Shown here piece by piece: positions 1 to 7,742 of a stretch of DNA of 17,555 nt. The position numbers and the translations under genes were made by a program. Position 1 is the stretch's first letter; each line of letters starts with the position of its first letter. The notes under the pieces were generated by a model. The model searched no databases. It saw nothing but the letters and a program-made list of their open reading frames with translations, and was not told where the DNA came from. Origin of the DNA: Bacteroidales bacterium (lineage in GTDB: Bacteria; Bacteroidota; Bacteroidia; Bacteroidales; UBA932); NCBI GenBank assembly GCA_024681565.1, contig JAILAO010000125.1:1-17555 (forward strand). Reading direction: 5' to 3'.

Positions 1-110
1 AAGGTCCTGGCGCTGCTGAGCTTGATCGGAATACGCGGAAGAGCGCTATCGAAACACATCCGGTTGAATGTGTCAAAGCGCTCTTCGAGGTATTCCACGG
101 TCGGTATCAT
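1..110 (-). CDS. SprT-like domain protein, N-terminal fragment
   Basis: Only the first 36 codons lie in the window; the rest runs off its left edge. The minus-strand ATG at 110-108 overlaps the TGA of the threonine dehydrogenase gene as ATGA, the usual sign of translational coupling. The peptide begins MIPTVEYLEERFDTFNRMCF and continues to PRIPIKLSSART. The pattern of an N-terminal helix, 'FN..CF...LP.iPi.LS.ART', resembles my recollection of Bacteroidota proteins with a SprT-like zinc-metallopeptidase domain. The HExxH active site would lie outside the window, so the assignment rests on the N-terminus alone. It is too short to appear as a long open frame. Reading frame and overlap are clear; the family is a tentative recognition. 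Confidence 0.6.
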   Translation of the reverse strand, partial: MIPTVEYLEERFDTFNRMCFDSALPRIPIKLSSART

Positions 111-1063
111 CCCAGGAGTTTCTCCCGCAGATGCATGATCATGTCGCGTGTCATCGTATCCAGGTTGTAGGTCGGCGTCCATCCCCATTCCTTGCGGGCG
201 CAGACGTCGTCCATCTTGTTGGGCCAGGAGTCGGCGATGGCCTGACGGACCGGGTCCACCTCGTAACGCATCTTGAAGTTGGGGATCTGCTTGCGGATCG
301 CCTCGTAGACCCCTTCGGGATCGAAACTCATCGAGGCGATGTTGAAGGAGTTGCGGTGCACGAGATAGCGCGGGTCGGCTTCCATCAACTTGATGGCGGC
401 TTTGATGGCATCCGGCATGTACATCATGTCGAGATAGGTACCGTGCGCCAGCGGACAGACGAATTCTTCGCCCTTGACGGCGGCATAATAGATCTCTACG
501 GCATAGTCGGTCGTTCCGCCGCCCGGCAGCGTTTTGTAAGAAATCAGGCCCGGGAAACGGACCGAACGCGTGTCCACGCCATATTTGTGGAAATAATAAT
601 CACTCAGAAGCTCGGTCGCCACCTTGGTCACGCCGTACATGGACGTCGGGCGCTGGATGGTGTCCTGCGGCGTGTTGTCCCGGGGTGTGTCCGGCCCGAA
701 CGAGCCGATGGAGGACGGGGTGAAGACGGCGCAGTGTTTTTCCCGGGCCACTTCCAGGATATTGATCAGGCCGTTCATCTGGATGTCCCAGGCTTTGAGC
801 GGCAGGCGTTCCGCGGTCGCGGAGAGAAGCGCCGCGAGGTTGTAGATGGTATCGATATCGTATTTGTCCACGATGTCTGCAATCTGCTGTCCTTTACAGA
901 CATCCGCCTGTTCGGCCGGACCGCTTTCGAGCAGGTCGCCCGTGGGGGCGGAACCGGGGATATAGCCCGCAACGATCCGGCCCTGGTGATAAATCTTCCG
1001 CAGTTGCATCGTTAACTCCGAGCCGATCTGGCCGGTAGATCCGATGACGAGAACATTTTTCAT
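107..1063 (-). CDS. tdh: L-threonine 3-dehydrogenase, SDR/epimerase type
   Basis: This NAD-dependent short-chain dehydrogenase of 318 aa probably oxidises L-threonine to 2-amino-3-ketobutyrate in the cytoplasm. A Rossmann dinucleotide-binding motif GSTGQIG lies at residues 8-14. The serine segment TPSSIGSFGP is at 115-124 and the catalytic pair Tyr143/Lys147 sits in YGVTK. The stretch VRFPGLISYKTLPGGGTTDY (168-187) is characteristic of the UDP-glucose-epimerase-like threonine dehydrogenases known from Flavobacterium and Cupriavidus, which are unrelated to the zinc-dependent E. coli Tdh. Length is normal. The divergent neighbour kbl encodes the next enzyme of the same pathway, which strongly supports the substrate. 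The gene ends in a 4-bp ATGA overlap with the SprT-like gene. The ATG at 1063 has no Shine-Dalgarno sequence; a -7 box lies about 32 bp upstream. The only realistic alternative is another sugar-nucleotide epimerase. Confidence 0.9.
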   Translation of the reverse strand: MKNVLVIGSTGQIGSELTMQLRKIYHQGRIVAGYIPGSAPTGDLLESGPAEQADVCKGQQIADIVDKYDIDTIYNLAALLSATAERLPLKAWDIQMNGLINILEVAREKHCAVFTPSSIGSFGPDTPRDNTPQDTIQRPTSMYGVTKVATELLSDYYFHKYGVDTRSVRFPGLISYKTLPGGGTTDYAVEIYYAAVKGEEFVCPLAHGTYLDMMYMPDAIKAAIKLMEADPRYLVHRNSFNIASMSFDPEGVYEAIRKQIPNFKMRYEVDPVRQAIADSWPNKMDDVCARKEWGWTPTYNLDTMTRDMIMHLREKLLG

Positions 1064-1094
1064 AAGTGTTATTAATTACATACGAATTATTGTG

Positions 1095-1111
1095 CAAATT
1101 TATTAAATTTG
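1095..1111. promoter_or_regulatory. Divergent tdh/kbl promoters forming a perfect palindrome
   Basis: CAAATTTATTAAATTTG is a perfect inverted repeat: two 8-bp arms around one T. Each arm is the Bacteroidota -7 element TAnnTTTG. The right arm (1104-1111) reads toward kbl (ATG 1144) and the left arm, on the minus strand (1102-1095), reads toward tdh (ATG 1063). Each box ends 31-32 bp from its start codon, so the predicted leaders are of similar length, about 25 nt. No convincing -33 TTTG at the usual spacing is visible on either strand. The palindrome could also serve as an operator; that is inference. Confidence 0.6.
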
Positions 1112-1143
1112 TAGGAGAAAAAGCTAACAAATCCACATAATTT

Positions 1144-2334
1144 ATGTACGGTAAGTTTCAATCCTTTTTACAGAATGAGTTAAAGGCCATCGACGAAGCC
1201 GGACTCTACAAACGCGAACGGACCATCTGTTCCCCGCAAGGTGCCGAGATCACGCTTGCGGACGGGAGCAAGGCCCTGAATTTCTGTGCCAACAACTATC
1301 TCGGACTCTCCGACAATCCCCGCCTGATTGCTGCGGCCAAGAAGGCCATGGACGAGCGGGGCTTCGGCATGTCCTCCGTCCGCTTCATCTGCGGCTGCCA
1401 GGACCTCCACCGCGAGCTTGAGAAAGCGATTTCCTCCTATTTCCATACCGAGGACACCATCCTCTATGCTGCTTGTTTCGATGCCAACGGCGGCGTGTTC
1501 GAGCCCCTGCTCACCGCCGATGACGCGATCATCTCCGATGCGCTCAACCATGCTTCCATCATCGATGGCGTGCGTCTTTGCAAGGCTGTCCGCTACCGCT
1601 ATGCCAATGCCGATATGGCCGAGCTGGAGAAATGCCTCCAAGAGGCCCAGGCGCAGCGTTTCCGCATCATCGTGACCGACGGCGTGTTCTCGATGGACGG
1701 CAACGTCGCCCCGATGGACAAGATTTGCGACCTGGCCGAGAAATATGACGCGCTCGTCATGGTGGATGAAAGCCATTCCGCCGGCGTCGTGGGCAAGCGC
1801 GGCCGCGGCGTGGCAGAACTCTTCGACCTCTATGGCCGCATCGACATCCATACCGGCACGCTCGGCAAGAGTTTCGGCGGTGCCGTCGGCGGTTTTACGA
1901 CCGGCCGGCAGGAGATCATCGATATGCTCCGCCAGCGTTCCCGTCCCTACCTCTTCTCCAATTCCCTGCCGCCGATGATCTGCGCCGCCGGCATCGAACT
2001 TTTCAAGATGCTGGACGAGAGCGACGAACTCCACGACCGCCAGCAGGAGAACGTGGCCTACTTCCGCGACAAGATGCTTGCGGCTGGATTTGACATCAAG
2101 CCTACCCAGTCCGCCATCTGCGCCGTGATGCTCTATGACGCGCCGCTCAGCCAGCGCTTCGCGGCGGAAATGGCCAAGGAAGGCATCTTCGTGACCGGTT
2201 TCTATTATCCGGTCGTCCCGAAGGGGCAGGCCCGCATCCGCGTCCAGCTCTCTGCCGCGCATACACGTGCGCAGCTGGACAAGGCCATCGACGCCTTCAT
2301 CAAGGTCGGCAGACAGCTGGGCGTGCTCAAATAA
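1144..2334 (+). CDS. kbl: Glycine C-acetyltransferase (2-amino-3-ketobutyrate CoA ligase)
   Basis: This PLP-dependent alpha-oxoamine synthase of 396 aa (E. coli Kbl is 398) cleaves 2-amino-3-ketobutyrate with CoA into glycine and acetyl-CoA, the second step of threonine catabolism. It acts in the cytoplasm. Visible hallmarks are His136 in DALNHASIIDG, which stacks on the cofactor ring, and the VDESHSAG motif with Asp208 and His211. The Schiff-base lysine is Lys242 in HTGTLGKSFGGAVGG. The product of the divergent threonine dehydrogenase gene supplies its substrate, which separates it from the related BioF and serine palmitoyltransferase. The start ATG 1144 follows an AT-rich leader without a Shine-Dalgarno sequence; GGAG at 1114-1117 is too far upstream to serve. 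A strong terminator follows 16 bp after the stop codon. Confidence 0.95.
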   Translation: MYGKFQSFLQNELKAIDEAGLYKRERTICSPQGAEITLADGSKALNFCANNYLGLSDNPRLIAAAKKAMDERGFGMSSVRFICGCQDLHRELEKAISSYFHTEDTILYAACFDANGGVFEPLLTADDAIISDALNHASIIDGVRLCKAVRYRYANADMAELEKCLQEAQAQRFRIIVTDGVFSMDGNVAPMDKICDLAEKYDALVMVDESHSAGVVGKRGRGVAELFDLYGRIDIHTGTLGKSFGGAVGGFTTGRQEIIDMLRQRSRPYLFSNSLPPMICAAGIELFKMLDESDELHDRQQENVAYFRDKMLAAGFDIKPTQSAICAVMLYDAPLSQRFAAEMAKEGIFVTGFYYPVVPKGQARIRVQLSAAHTRAQLDKAIDAFIKVGRQLGVLK

Positions 2335-2350
2335 TACGGAGCGCGGAAAT

Positions 2351-2392
2351 AAAAAGACTCCCGGAGGATCAGATCTCTCCGGGAGTCTTTTT
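2351..2392. terminator. Bidirectional intrinsic terminator between kbl and potD
   Basis: A perfect 16-bp inverted repeat, AAAAAGACTCCCGGAG (2351-2366) and CTCCGGGAGTCTTTTT (2377-2392), flanks a 10-nt loop. The GC-rich core is bordered by an A tract on the left and a T tract on the right, so it can terminate in both directions. It serves kbl (stop 2334) and the minus-strand pot operon (last stop codon at 2410-2412). Confidence 0.93.
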
Positions 2393-2409
2393 TGTATGGT
2401 GGTCTGTGG

Positions 2410-3702
2410 CTATTTGCGACGCTTCTTGCTTCCGCGCCTGTTGTTGAGACGTTTGTAAACCGCGAAGGCGAGGGCCGCGGCCAGGACGACACCGATGACG
2501 ATGCCGGTGCTTGCGCTGGCGTTCTCCCCTTTCACGCGGCCCCACATGGCCACGAGGTCGGGAGTCCGGGCGCCCCAGTCATGCTCCTGGGTGCTGCGCT
2601 CGATGTCGGCACGGTCCGGATAGAGGACCGGGTCGGCGCAGACGGAATCCGCCTGCGGGCCGAAGAAGTAGGACAGGTCAAGAGGCTCATAGCTGTCGTC
2701 CGTGAAGGCCTCGAGCACCTCGGAGGCACCGCTGACGGAGACATATCCGGTCACGTCCACATTGCGGATGACGATGTCCGGCCGGCTCATGAAGTTGATC
2801 CAGTATTTGGCTGCTTTGGTATTCTTGGCATACTTCGGGATAACCCAGCCGTCGAACCAGACCGTGAATCCCTCCTTGGGCAGGGCGTAGCGGAGCTCCA
2901 CACCCATCTCCTCGGCTTCTTCGATGGCCCAGACGCCGTCACCGCTCCAGTTCAGGCTGACCCAGCCGCGTTCCTGGGTCATCTGGTCTTTGCCGAAATC
3001 GGCTTCCCAGCCGGCCACGAGCGGCTTGACCTGCTTCATATAGTTCTCCACGGCATCCAACGCCTCCTGGGAGGAGTCGTGCATCAGTTCGTCCAGCGTG
3101 ACTTTTCCGCTTTTCAGATCGTCCTGGCGCAGGAAGATGATGATCTGCGAGAACACGTCGCGGGCGGAGTCCTTGATGAAGATCTTGTCGGCGAATTTGG
3201 GGTTGCGGAGGATATCCCAGCTGGAGGCTTCCTCGTCCGTGACATACTTGGCATTATAGAGGATGCCGGTCGTGCCCCACATATAGCCTACGGCATAGTC
3301 GTTGGCATTCTTGCTGCCGCCTTCCATCTTGTCGAAGCAGCTGCGGATATAGGGTGAAAGGTTGTCGTCGATGTAGTTGGGTGTATCGCCGAAATCCCGG
3401 TCGATCGGAAGCAGCAGGTCGCTGGCGAGCATACGCTCGATGATATAGTCGGAAGGGCAGACGACGTCATAGTCTTCTTTGCCTTTCTCGATCTTGGAGA
3501 GCATCGTCTCGTTGACGTCGAAGGTCTGGTAGATGACTTCGACCGGCTCGCCGGTCTGTTCTTCGTACCAGTCCTCGAATTCATCGATGACGGTCTCATC
3601 GATGTAGTCGGACCAGTTGTACACTTTGAGGATCTGGTTGCGGTCCTGGGCACAGCTGCAGACGAGGGCTGCGGCGGCCAGAATGGAAATGGCTTTTTTC
3701 AT
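2410..3702 (-). CDS. potD: Spermidine/putrescine ABC transporter substrate-binding lipoprotein
   Basis: This periplasmic polyamine-binding protein delivers cargo to PotB/PotC. From ATG 3702 it is 430 aa; an in-frame TTG six bases upstream is less likely to be the start. The N-terminus MKKAISILAAAALVCSC is a lipoprotein signal with a lipobox-like VCSC, so Cys17 would be lipidated. Family marks are YNWSDYID (28-35), PSDYIIERM (83-91), and a W-F-D cluster in KEGFTVWFDGWVIPK that matches the Trp/Asp cage residues of E. coli PotD. The protein is longer than E. coli PotD (348 aa). Residues about 399-416 (TGIVIGVVLAAALAFAVY) form a transmembrane helix followed by a very basic tail, KRLNNRRGSKKRRK. 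This C-terminal anchor is odd for a binding protein. The gene is last in the operon, 9 bp after potC. Confidence 0.9.
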   Translation of the reverse strand: MKKAISILAAAALVCSCAQDRNQILKVYNWSDYIDETVIDEFEDWYEEQTGEPVEVIYQTFDVNETMLSKIEKGKEDYDVVCPSDYIIERMLASDLLLPIDRDFGDTPNYIDDNLSPYIRSCFDKMEGGSKNANDYAVGYMWGTTGILYNAKYVTDEEASSWDILRNPKFADKIFIKDSARDVFSQIIIFLRQDDLKSGKVTLDELMHDSSQEALDAVENYMKQVKPLVAGWEADFGKDQMTQERGWVSLNWSGDGVWAIEEAEEMGVELRYALPKEGFTVWFDGWVIPKYAKNTKAAKYWINFMSRPDIVIRNVDVTGYVSVSGASEVLEAFTDDSYEPLDLSYFFGPQADSVCADPVLYPDRADIERSTQEHDWGARTPDLVAMWGRVKGENASASTGIVIGVVLAAALAFAVYKRLNNRRGSKKRRK

Positions 3703-3711
3703 GGTCAATTG

Positions 3712-4512
3712 CTAACTAAACTGTTTTTTCGCCTTGGCCTGCCGGACATTGATGACGATCAGCAGGATCAGGATAATCAGGAAAATCAAGGTCATCAGCG
3801 GACGCAGTTCCGGGGTCAGGCCGCCCTTGCGCGCATCCGTATAGATATAGGTGGACAGGGTGTCGAGGCCGATGGTGCCGCGGGTGAAGAACGTCACGGC
3901 GAAGTCGTCCAGCGACATCGTGAAGGCCAGGATGAATCCGGAGACCATGCCCGGCCGGAGCTGCGGCACGAGTACTTTCCAGAGGGCCTGGGACGGCGTC
4001 GCGCCAAGGTCCAGGGCCGCCTCATAGATGTTGGGATTCATCTGCCGGAGTTTGGGCAGCACGCTCAGTACGACGTAAGGCGTACCGAAGGAGATGTGCG
4101 CCAGGATCACGGTGACATATCCCTGGCTGATATGCAGGAACACGAACAGCAGGAACAGCGAGACGCCCGTGATGACGTCCGGGTTGATCATCGGGATGTT
4201 GTTCAGGAAGGAGATCGCCTGTTTCTTGCGCCCGTGGAGGTTGTGGATGCCGATGGCGGCAATGGTGCCGAGCAGCATCGAGACCAGGGCGGAGACCAGG
4301 GCGATCAGCAGCGTATTCTCTACGGCGGAGATCAGGGAACTGCTCCCCTGCATGTTGCCCGTGAAAAGGTTGGCGTAAAGCTTGGTGGAGAAGCCGGTCC
4401 AGTTGCCCATCACCCGGCTCTCGGTGAACGAGAAGATGGCGATGAACACCAGGGGTGCGTAGAGCAGGATCAGCAGGATCCAGATGTATGCCTGTGCTAA
4501 AAACTTCTTCAT
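3712..4512 (-). CDS. potC: Spermidine/putrescine ABC transporter permease PotC
   Basis: This inner-membrane permease of 266 aa forms the translocation pore with PotB. Six hydrophobic helices are visible near residues 9-30, 64-89, 112-128, 132-152, 189-209 and 238-256. The cytoplasmic coupling loop carries the EAA motif E164-A-A-L-D-L-G170 in EAALDLGATPSQALWKVLVP, which docks on PotA. SLDDFAVTFFTRG (200-212) is a typical PotC stretch. The tail is basic (RQAKAKKQF), as expected for a cytoplasmic C-terminus. Its ATG follows the potB stop by 3 bp and its stop precedes potD by 9 bp, so it is co-transcribed with both. Position and the PotC-like second half separate it from PotB. Confidence 0.93.
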   Translation of the reverse strand: MKKFLAQAYIWILLILLYAPLVFIAIFSFTESRVMGNWTGFSTKLYANLFTGNMQGSSSLISAVENTLLIALVSALVSMLLGTIAAIGIHNLHGRKKQAISFLNNIPMINPDVITGVSLFLLFVFLHISQGYVTVILAHISFGTPYVVLSVLPKLRQMNPNIYEAALDLGATPSQALWKVLVPQLRPGMVSGFILAFTMSLDDFAVTFFTRGTIGLDTLSTYIYTDARKGGLTPELRPLMTLIFLIILILLIVINVRQAKAKKQFS

Positions 4513-4515
4513 CGT

Positions 4516-5280
4516 CTAGACAAGCCCTCCTTCCGCTTCTTTGCGCTCGTCACTGAACAGGGTGGTGATACCGATGATGATGAGCATGATGAGAGCCAGC
4601 GCCGCTCCGTAGTTCCACATCGAGGAGTTGATATTCTCCTGGATAATGGTACCGAAGAGCTTGATCTTGTTGTTGGTCAGGAACTCCGAGATGGCGAAGG
4701 TGCTGACCGTCGGCATGAAGACCATCAGGATGCCGCTGGAAACGCCGGGCATCGAGAGCGGGACGGTGACCTTCCAGAACACCTCCCACGGGGTCGCGCC
4801 CAGGTCCTGGGCCGCTTCTGCGTAGGATTTGTCCATCTTGTTGAGCACGTTGTAGATCGGGTAGATCATGAACGGCAGATAGTCGTAGACCATACCGAAA
4901 AGCAGGGTCCCCTTGCCCAGGGTAATGCCGAACACATTGAAGAGTTCCGCCGTGGCGAGGGTACGCATCAGGGCGTTGATCCACATCGGCATGATGAACA
5001 GCACGATGGTGACGGCGCTCCGGTTGAGTTCTTTGTTGGCCAGGATCCAGGCGGCCGGGTAGCCGAGCAGGATGCAGATCAGCGTATTCTCGATCGCGAC
5101 CTCGATGGATACGGCGAAGGTGCCGAGCGCATCGGAGTCGGAGAAGAACTTCGTGATATTGGAGAACGTGAAGTGCCCGCTGCCGTCTTGGAAAGCGTAC
5201 ACCAGGATCAGCACCAGCGGCAGCACCACGAAGATGGTCAGGAAGACCACATAAGGGATACTCCAGTGGCTACGCTTCAT
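4516..5280 (-). CDS. potB: Spermidine/putrescine ABC transporter permease PotB
   Basis: This inner-membrane permease of 254 aa is the partner of PotC. The first helix spans residues 9-29 (PYVVFLTIFVVLPLVLILVY). The MPMWINALMRTLA segment (97-109) and the EAA loop at 155-178 (EAAQDLGATPWEVFWKVTVP) are typical of PotB. The C-terminal helix is at about 225-242. Its start at 5280 overlaps the last 11 bp of potA, which suggests translational coupling between the ATPase and the permease. Length is somewhat below E. coli PotB (275 aa), without an apparent missing domain. Confidence 0.92.
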   Translation of the reverse strand: MKRSHWSIPYVVFLTIFVVLPLVLILVYAFQDGSGHFTFSNITKFFSDSDALGTFAVSIEVAIENTLICILLGYPAAWILANKELNRSAVTIVLFIMPMWINALMRTLATAELFNVFGITLGKGTLLFGMVYDYLPFMIYPIYNVLNKMDKSYAEAAQDLGATPWEVFWKVTVPLSMPGVSSGILMVFMPTVSTFAISEFLTNNKIKLFGTIIQENINSSMWNYGAALALIMLIIIGITTLFSDERKEAEGGLV

Positions 5281-6658
5281 TTTTCCTGCTGATCTTGAGG
5301 TCCTTCGGGGCGATGTTCACGCCCACGAGGTCACCTTTGTCCCAAATATCGTTGGTATCCACCCAGAGGTGGTATCCGTCATCGGTGAGGATGGTCAGAT
5401 GGTAATGGTCGCCCTTGTAGAGCAGGAAATGCACTTCGCCGGACACGACGCCGTCCTCCTGGTGGTCCAGCAGGTCCACGGCTTCAAAGGTGGTCTCGAC
5501 CTCGACGGCATCCCCCGCCGAGAGGCCCGCCTGCGGGAGGCACTCGAACACGCCGCCGATCATCTCGACATGCGTCTCGTCCACCATCTTGCCTTCGAGA
5601 ACGTTGCGGGTACGCTCCTTGTGCATGACCTGGATGTCGTCCGGGTCGATGTAGAGCATGACCTCGCTTCCCACCTCATAGGGATCGTAGTCCTGGATCA
5701 TCAGTTCGTAGCCGGTGTCGGTATCCACCCACATTTCGTAGTGGACGCCCTTGAAGACACAGGAATTGACCGTAGCCTTGAACTGGCACCTGGCCGGGTC
5801 CGTGGTGAAGTAGATATCTTCCGGACGGACGACCACATCGACGGGGACGTCTTCGCCGAAGCCTTCGTCCACACAGTCGAACTCGTGTTTGATGAAAGCG
5901 ACGCGACGGTCATGCATCATCCTGCCTTTCAGGATGTTGCTCTCGCCGATAAAGTCGGCGACAAAACAGTTGACCGGTTCGTTGTAGATATCGATGGGGG
6001 TGCCGATCTGCTGGATCCTGCCTTCGTTCATCACCACGATGGTATCGGAGAGCGTCAGGGCCTCTTCCTGGTCGTGCGTGACATAGATGAAGGTGATGCC
6101 GAGTTTCTTGTGCATCTCCTTGAGCTCGATCTGCATGTCTTTCCGCATCTTGAGGTCCAGGGCCGCGAGCGGCTCGTCGAGCAGCAGGATCTTGGGCTGG
6201 TTGACCAGGGCCCGCGCAATGGCGACACGCTGCTGCTGACCGCCGGAGAGCGATTCTACGTCGCGGTCCTCGTAGTCGGACATGCTGACGAGTTTGAGAA
6301 CGCGCTTCACGCGTTTTTCGATCTCGTCCGCAGGCACTTTCTTCAGCTTGAGGCCGAAGGCGATATTCTCGTAGACGTCGAGGTGCGGGAAGAGCGCATA
6401 GCGCTGGAACACCGTGTTGAACGGGCGTTTGTGCGGAGGGATGCCGGAGATGTCCTTGCCGTCGAGGAGGATCTCTCCTTCATCGGGTGCCAGGAATCCG
6501 GCAATCATGCGCAGGGTGGTGGTCTTGCCGCAGCCCGAAGGGCCCAGCAGCGTCACGAATTCTCCCTTGCGGATGTAGAGGTTGATGTCATCGAGGACCA
6601 CTTTGTCCCCATAGCGCTTGCTAACGTGCTTGAGGTCAATGATATGATCACCTGCCAT
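5270..6658 (-). CDS. potA: Spermidine/putrescine ABC transporter ATP-binding protein
   Basis: This cytoplasmic ATPase of 462 aa energises polyamine import. The nucleotide-binding domain (1 to about 235) has Walker A GPSGCGKT (39-46), Q-loop Gln85 in VFQRYALFPH, signature LSGGQQQ (137-143), Walker B ILLLDE (157-162) and H-loop His195 in YVTHD. The remainder is a regulatory TOBE-type region present twice. Residues about 241-351 start NILKGRMM and 352-462 start NVLEGKMV. Each half contains a matching '(F/Y)KG.HY...TD.GY.L' and ends 'I.P.D(I/L)' (IDPDDIQV; IAPKDLKI). This makes the protein about 80 aa longer than E. coli PotA (378). It begins 3 bp after the upstream porin-like gene and overlaps potB by 11 bp. 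Confidence 0.94.
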   Translation of the reverse strand: MAGDHIIDLKHVSKRYGDKVVLDDINLYIRKGEFVTLLGPSGCGKTTTLRMIAGFLAPDEGEILLDGKDISGIPPHKRPFNTVFQRYALFPHLDVYENIAFGLKLKKVPADEIEKRVKRVLKLVSMSDYEDRDVESLSGGQQQRVAIARALVNQPKILLLDEPLAALDLKMRKDMQIELKEMHKKLGITFIYVTHDQEEALTLSDTIVVMNEGRIQQIGTPIDIYNEPVNCFVADFIGESNILKGRMMHDRRVAFIKHEFDCVDEGFGEDVPVDVVVRPEDIYFTTDPARCQFKATVNSCVFKGVHYEMWVDTDTGYELMIQDYDPYEVGSEVMLYIDPDDIQVMHKERTRNVLEGKMVDETHVEMIGGVFECLPQAGLSAGDAVEVETTFEAVDLLDHQEDGVVSGEVHFLLYKGDHYHLTILTDDGYHLWVDTNDIWDKGDLVGVNIAPKDLKISRKNEA

Positions 6659-6661
6659 CCC

Positions 6662-7684
6662 CTACCAGAGCTTAAGGTTGAAGTTATACAGGATGCCTGC
6701 GCAAAGCTGGAAGCACTCGTTCAGGCTGTCATATTCCGCGAATGCGTGCAGGCGCAGCGCGTCGGAATCCTGGAGCGGGAAGAATTCCACCACGGTACCC
6801 GCCGTCCACCAGTTGGCGAAAAGGGCGGTTTTGGGCGTCACCACGTAGTTGCCGCGCAGGGAGAAGTCCCAGCGCTCGGAGGGGGCATAGCTCAACCGGC
6901 CGTGGAAGAGGCATCCGCCCATAAAATCATCATAATTCCCGGTCATGCCGGAGGTGTTGCTCCAGTCGAGCGTAAGGGTCCAGTCGCCCAGGTAGAACTG
7001 GTTGCCGAGGCTGACGAGCCAGGCATACTCGCCCGGCGCCTTGCCGATGGCGGAAACGCTCCACAGCGGAGAATACCAGCCGTATTCGCCGCCCCACTGG
7101 GCGGAATAGCTCCACAGGCCGCTGCCGAAGGGCCGCTCGCCGAAAGGCGAACTGGTCATCTGCAGGCTGAAGCTGCTCAGCTCGGACGGCGTCGTGAAGG
7201 TGACCATGCCGCCCCACTGGTAACAGGCCAGGTCGTTCCAGAGCGGGGACGCCAGCTGCGGATACACCAGCCAGTCATAGTCATCGTATTCGTGGCCGCC
7301 GGTGGTGATGCTTTGCTTTCCGAGGGTGAAGGTCCAGTTGCCGAAGGTCAGGTCGACATACATCAGGTCGATCAGGTTGTTGGTGTCGGAAAAACCGAGA
7401 CCCTTATACAAGGCAGCGGTCTCTTCTCCGATGGCTGACCAGGAAGGTGCGCTGACCCAGTGATTGGCGAGGGTCCAGGAAAAATGCTCCGACGCGGAGC
7501 CTTCAAAAAGGGTGTAGAGGGAAGAATTGCCGAGGGTGAATTCCGATTCGGAACCGAAGACCGGATTCAGGTCCAGGCGCGGGATGATACTGACCTCGGC
7601 GTAGTTACCGAGATCGTCAGCCTCTTGCGAGTGCGCAAGCAAGCCGAGCAGCAGCGCTGCGATCGATAAAAGGTATTTCTTCAT
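6662..7684 (-). CDS. Outer-membrane beta-barrel (porin-like) protein, first gene of the pot operon
   Basis: I do not recognise a named family. From ATG 7684 the protein is 340 aa; an in-frame TTG at 7690 adds two residues but is less likely to be the start. MKKYLLSIAALLLGLLAHSQ is a clear Sec signal peptide, probably cut after AHS. The mature chain has no long hydrophobic helix. It shows repeated short amphipathic segments rich in Trp, Tyr, Gly and Ser, for example WTFTLGKQSITTGG, YLGDWTLTLDWSN and WDFSLRGNYVVTPKTALFANWW. It ends in an aromatic residue (YNFNLKLW), as membrane barrels usually do. Its stop lies 3 bp before potA and it has its own upstream -7 box, so it leads the polyamine operon. 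The inferred role is an outer-membrane entry route for polyamines. An unrelated barrel swept into the operon cannot be excluded. Confidence 0.75.
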   Translation of the reverse strand: MKKYLLSIAALLLGLLAHSQEADDLGNYAEVSIIPRLDLNPVFGSESEFTLGNSSLYTLFEGSASEHFSWTLANHWVSAPSWSAIGEETAALYKGLGFSDTNNLIDLMYVDLTFGNWTFTLGKQSITTGGHEYDDYDWLVYPQLASPLWNDLACYQWGGMVTFTTPSELSSFSLQMTSSPFGERPFGSGLWSYSAQWGGEYGWYSPLWSVSAIGKAPGEYAWLVSLGNQFYLGDWTLTLDWSNTSGMTGNYDDFMGGCLFHGRLSYAPSERWDFSLRGNYVVTPKTALFANWWTAGTVVEFFPLQDSDALRLHAFAEYDSLNECFQLCAGILYNFNLKLW

Positions 7685-7713
7685 TTCCAACCATAAAAAG
7701 GGGTTTGGTGAAA

Positions 7714-7729
7714 CTTTGCCGCAAAGATA
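7714..7729 (-). promoter_or_regulatory. -7 box of the pot operon, inside a palindrome
   Basis: On the minus strand TATCTTTG (7729-7722) matches TAnnTTTG exactly. It ends about 38 bp upstream of the porin ATG (7684). The plus-strand sequence CTTTGCCGCAAAG (7714-7726) is a perfect inverted repeat around one C and overlaps the box, so it may be an operator. No -33 element at standard spacing is obvious. Confidence 0.55.
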
Positions 7730-7742
7730 TACAAAAATTCAG

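Noticed and set aside
1113..1117. AGGAG as a ribosome binding site for kbl
   Set aside because: It is 26 bp from the ATG, too far, and Bacteroidota genes mostly do not use Shine-Dalgarno pairing.
5369..7438. Long plus-strand open frame of 689 codons opposite potA and the porin gene
   Set aside because: It is antisense to two well-supported genes, rich in His, Asp and Val from mirrored codons, and shows no recognisable domain. It is a GC-bias shadow.
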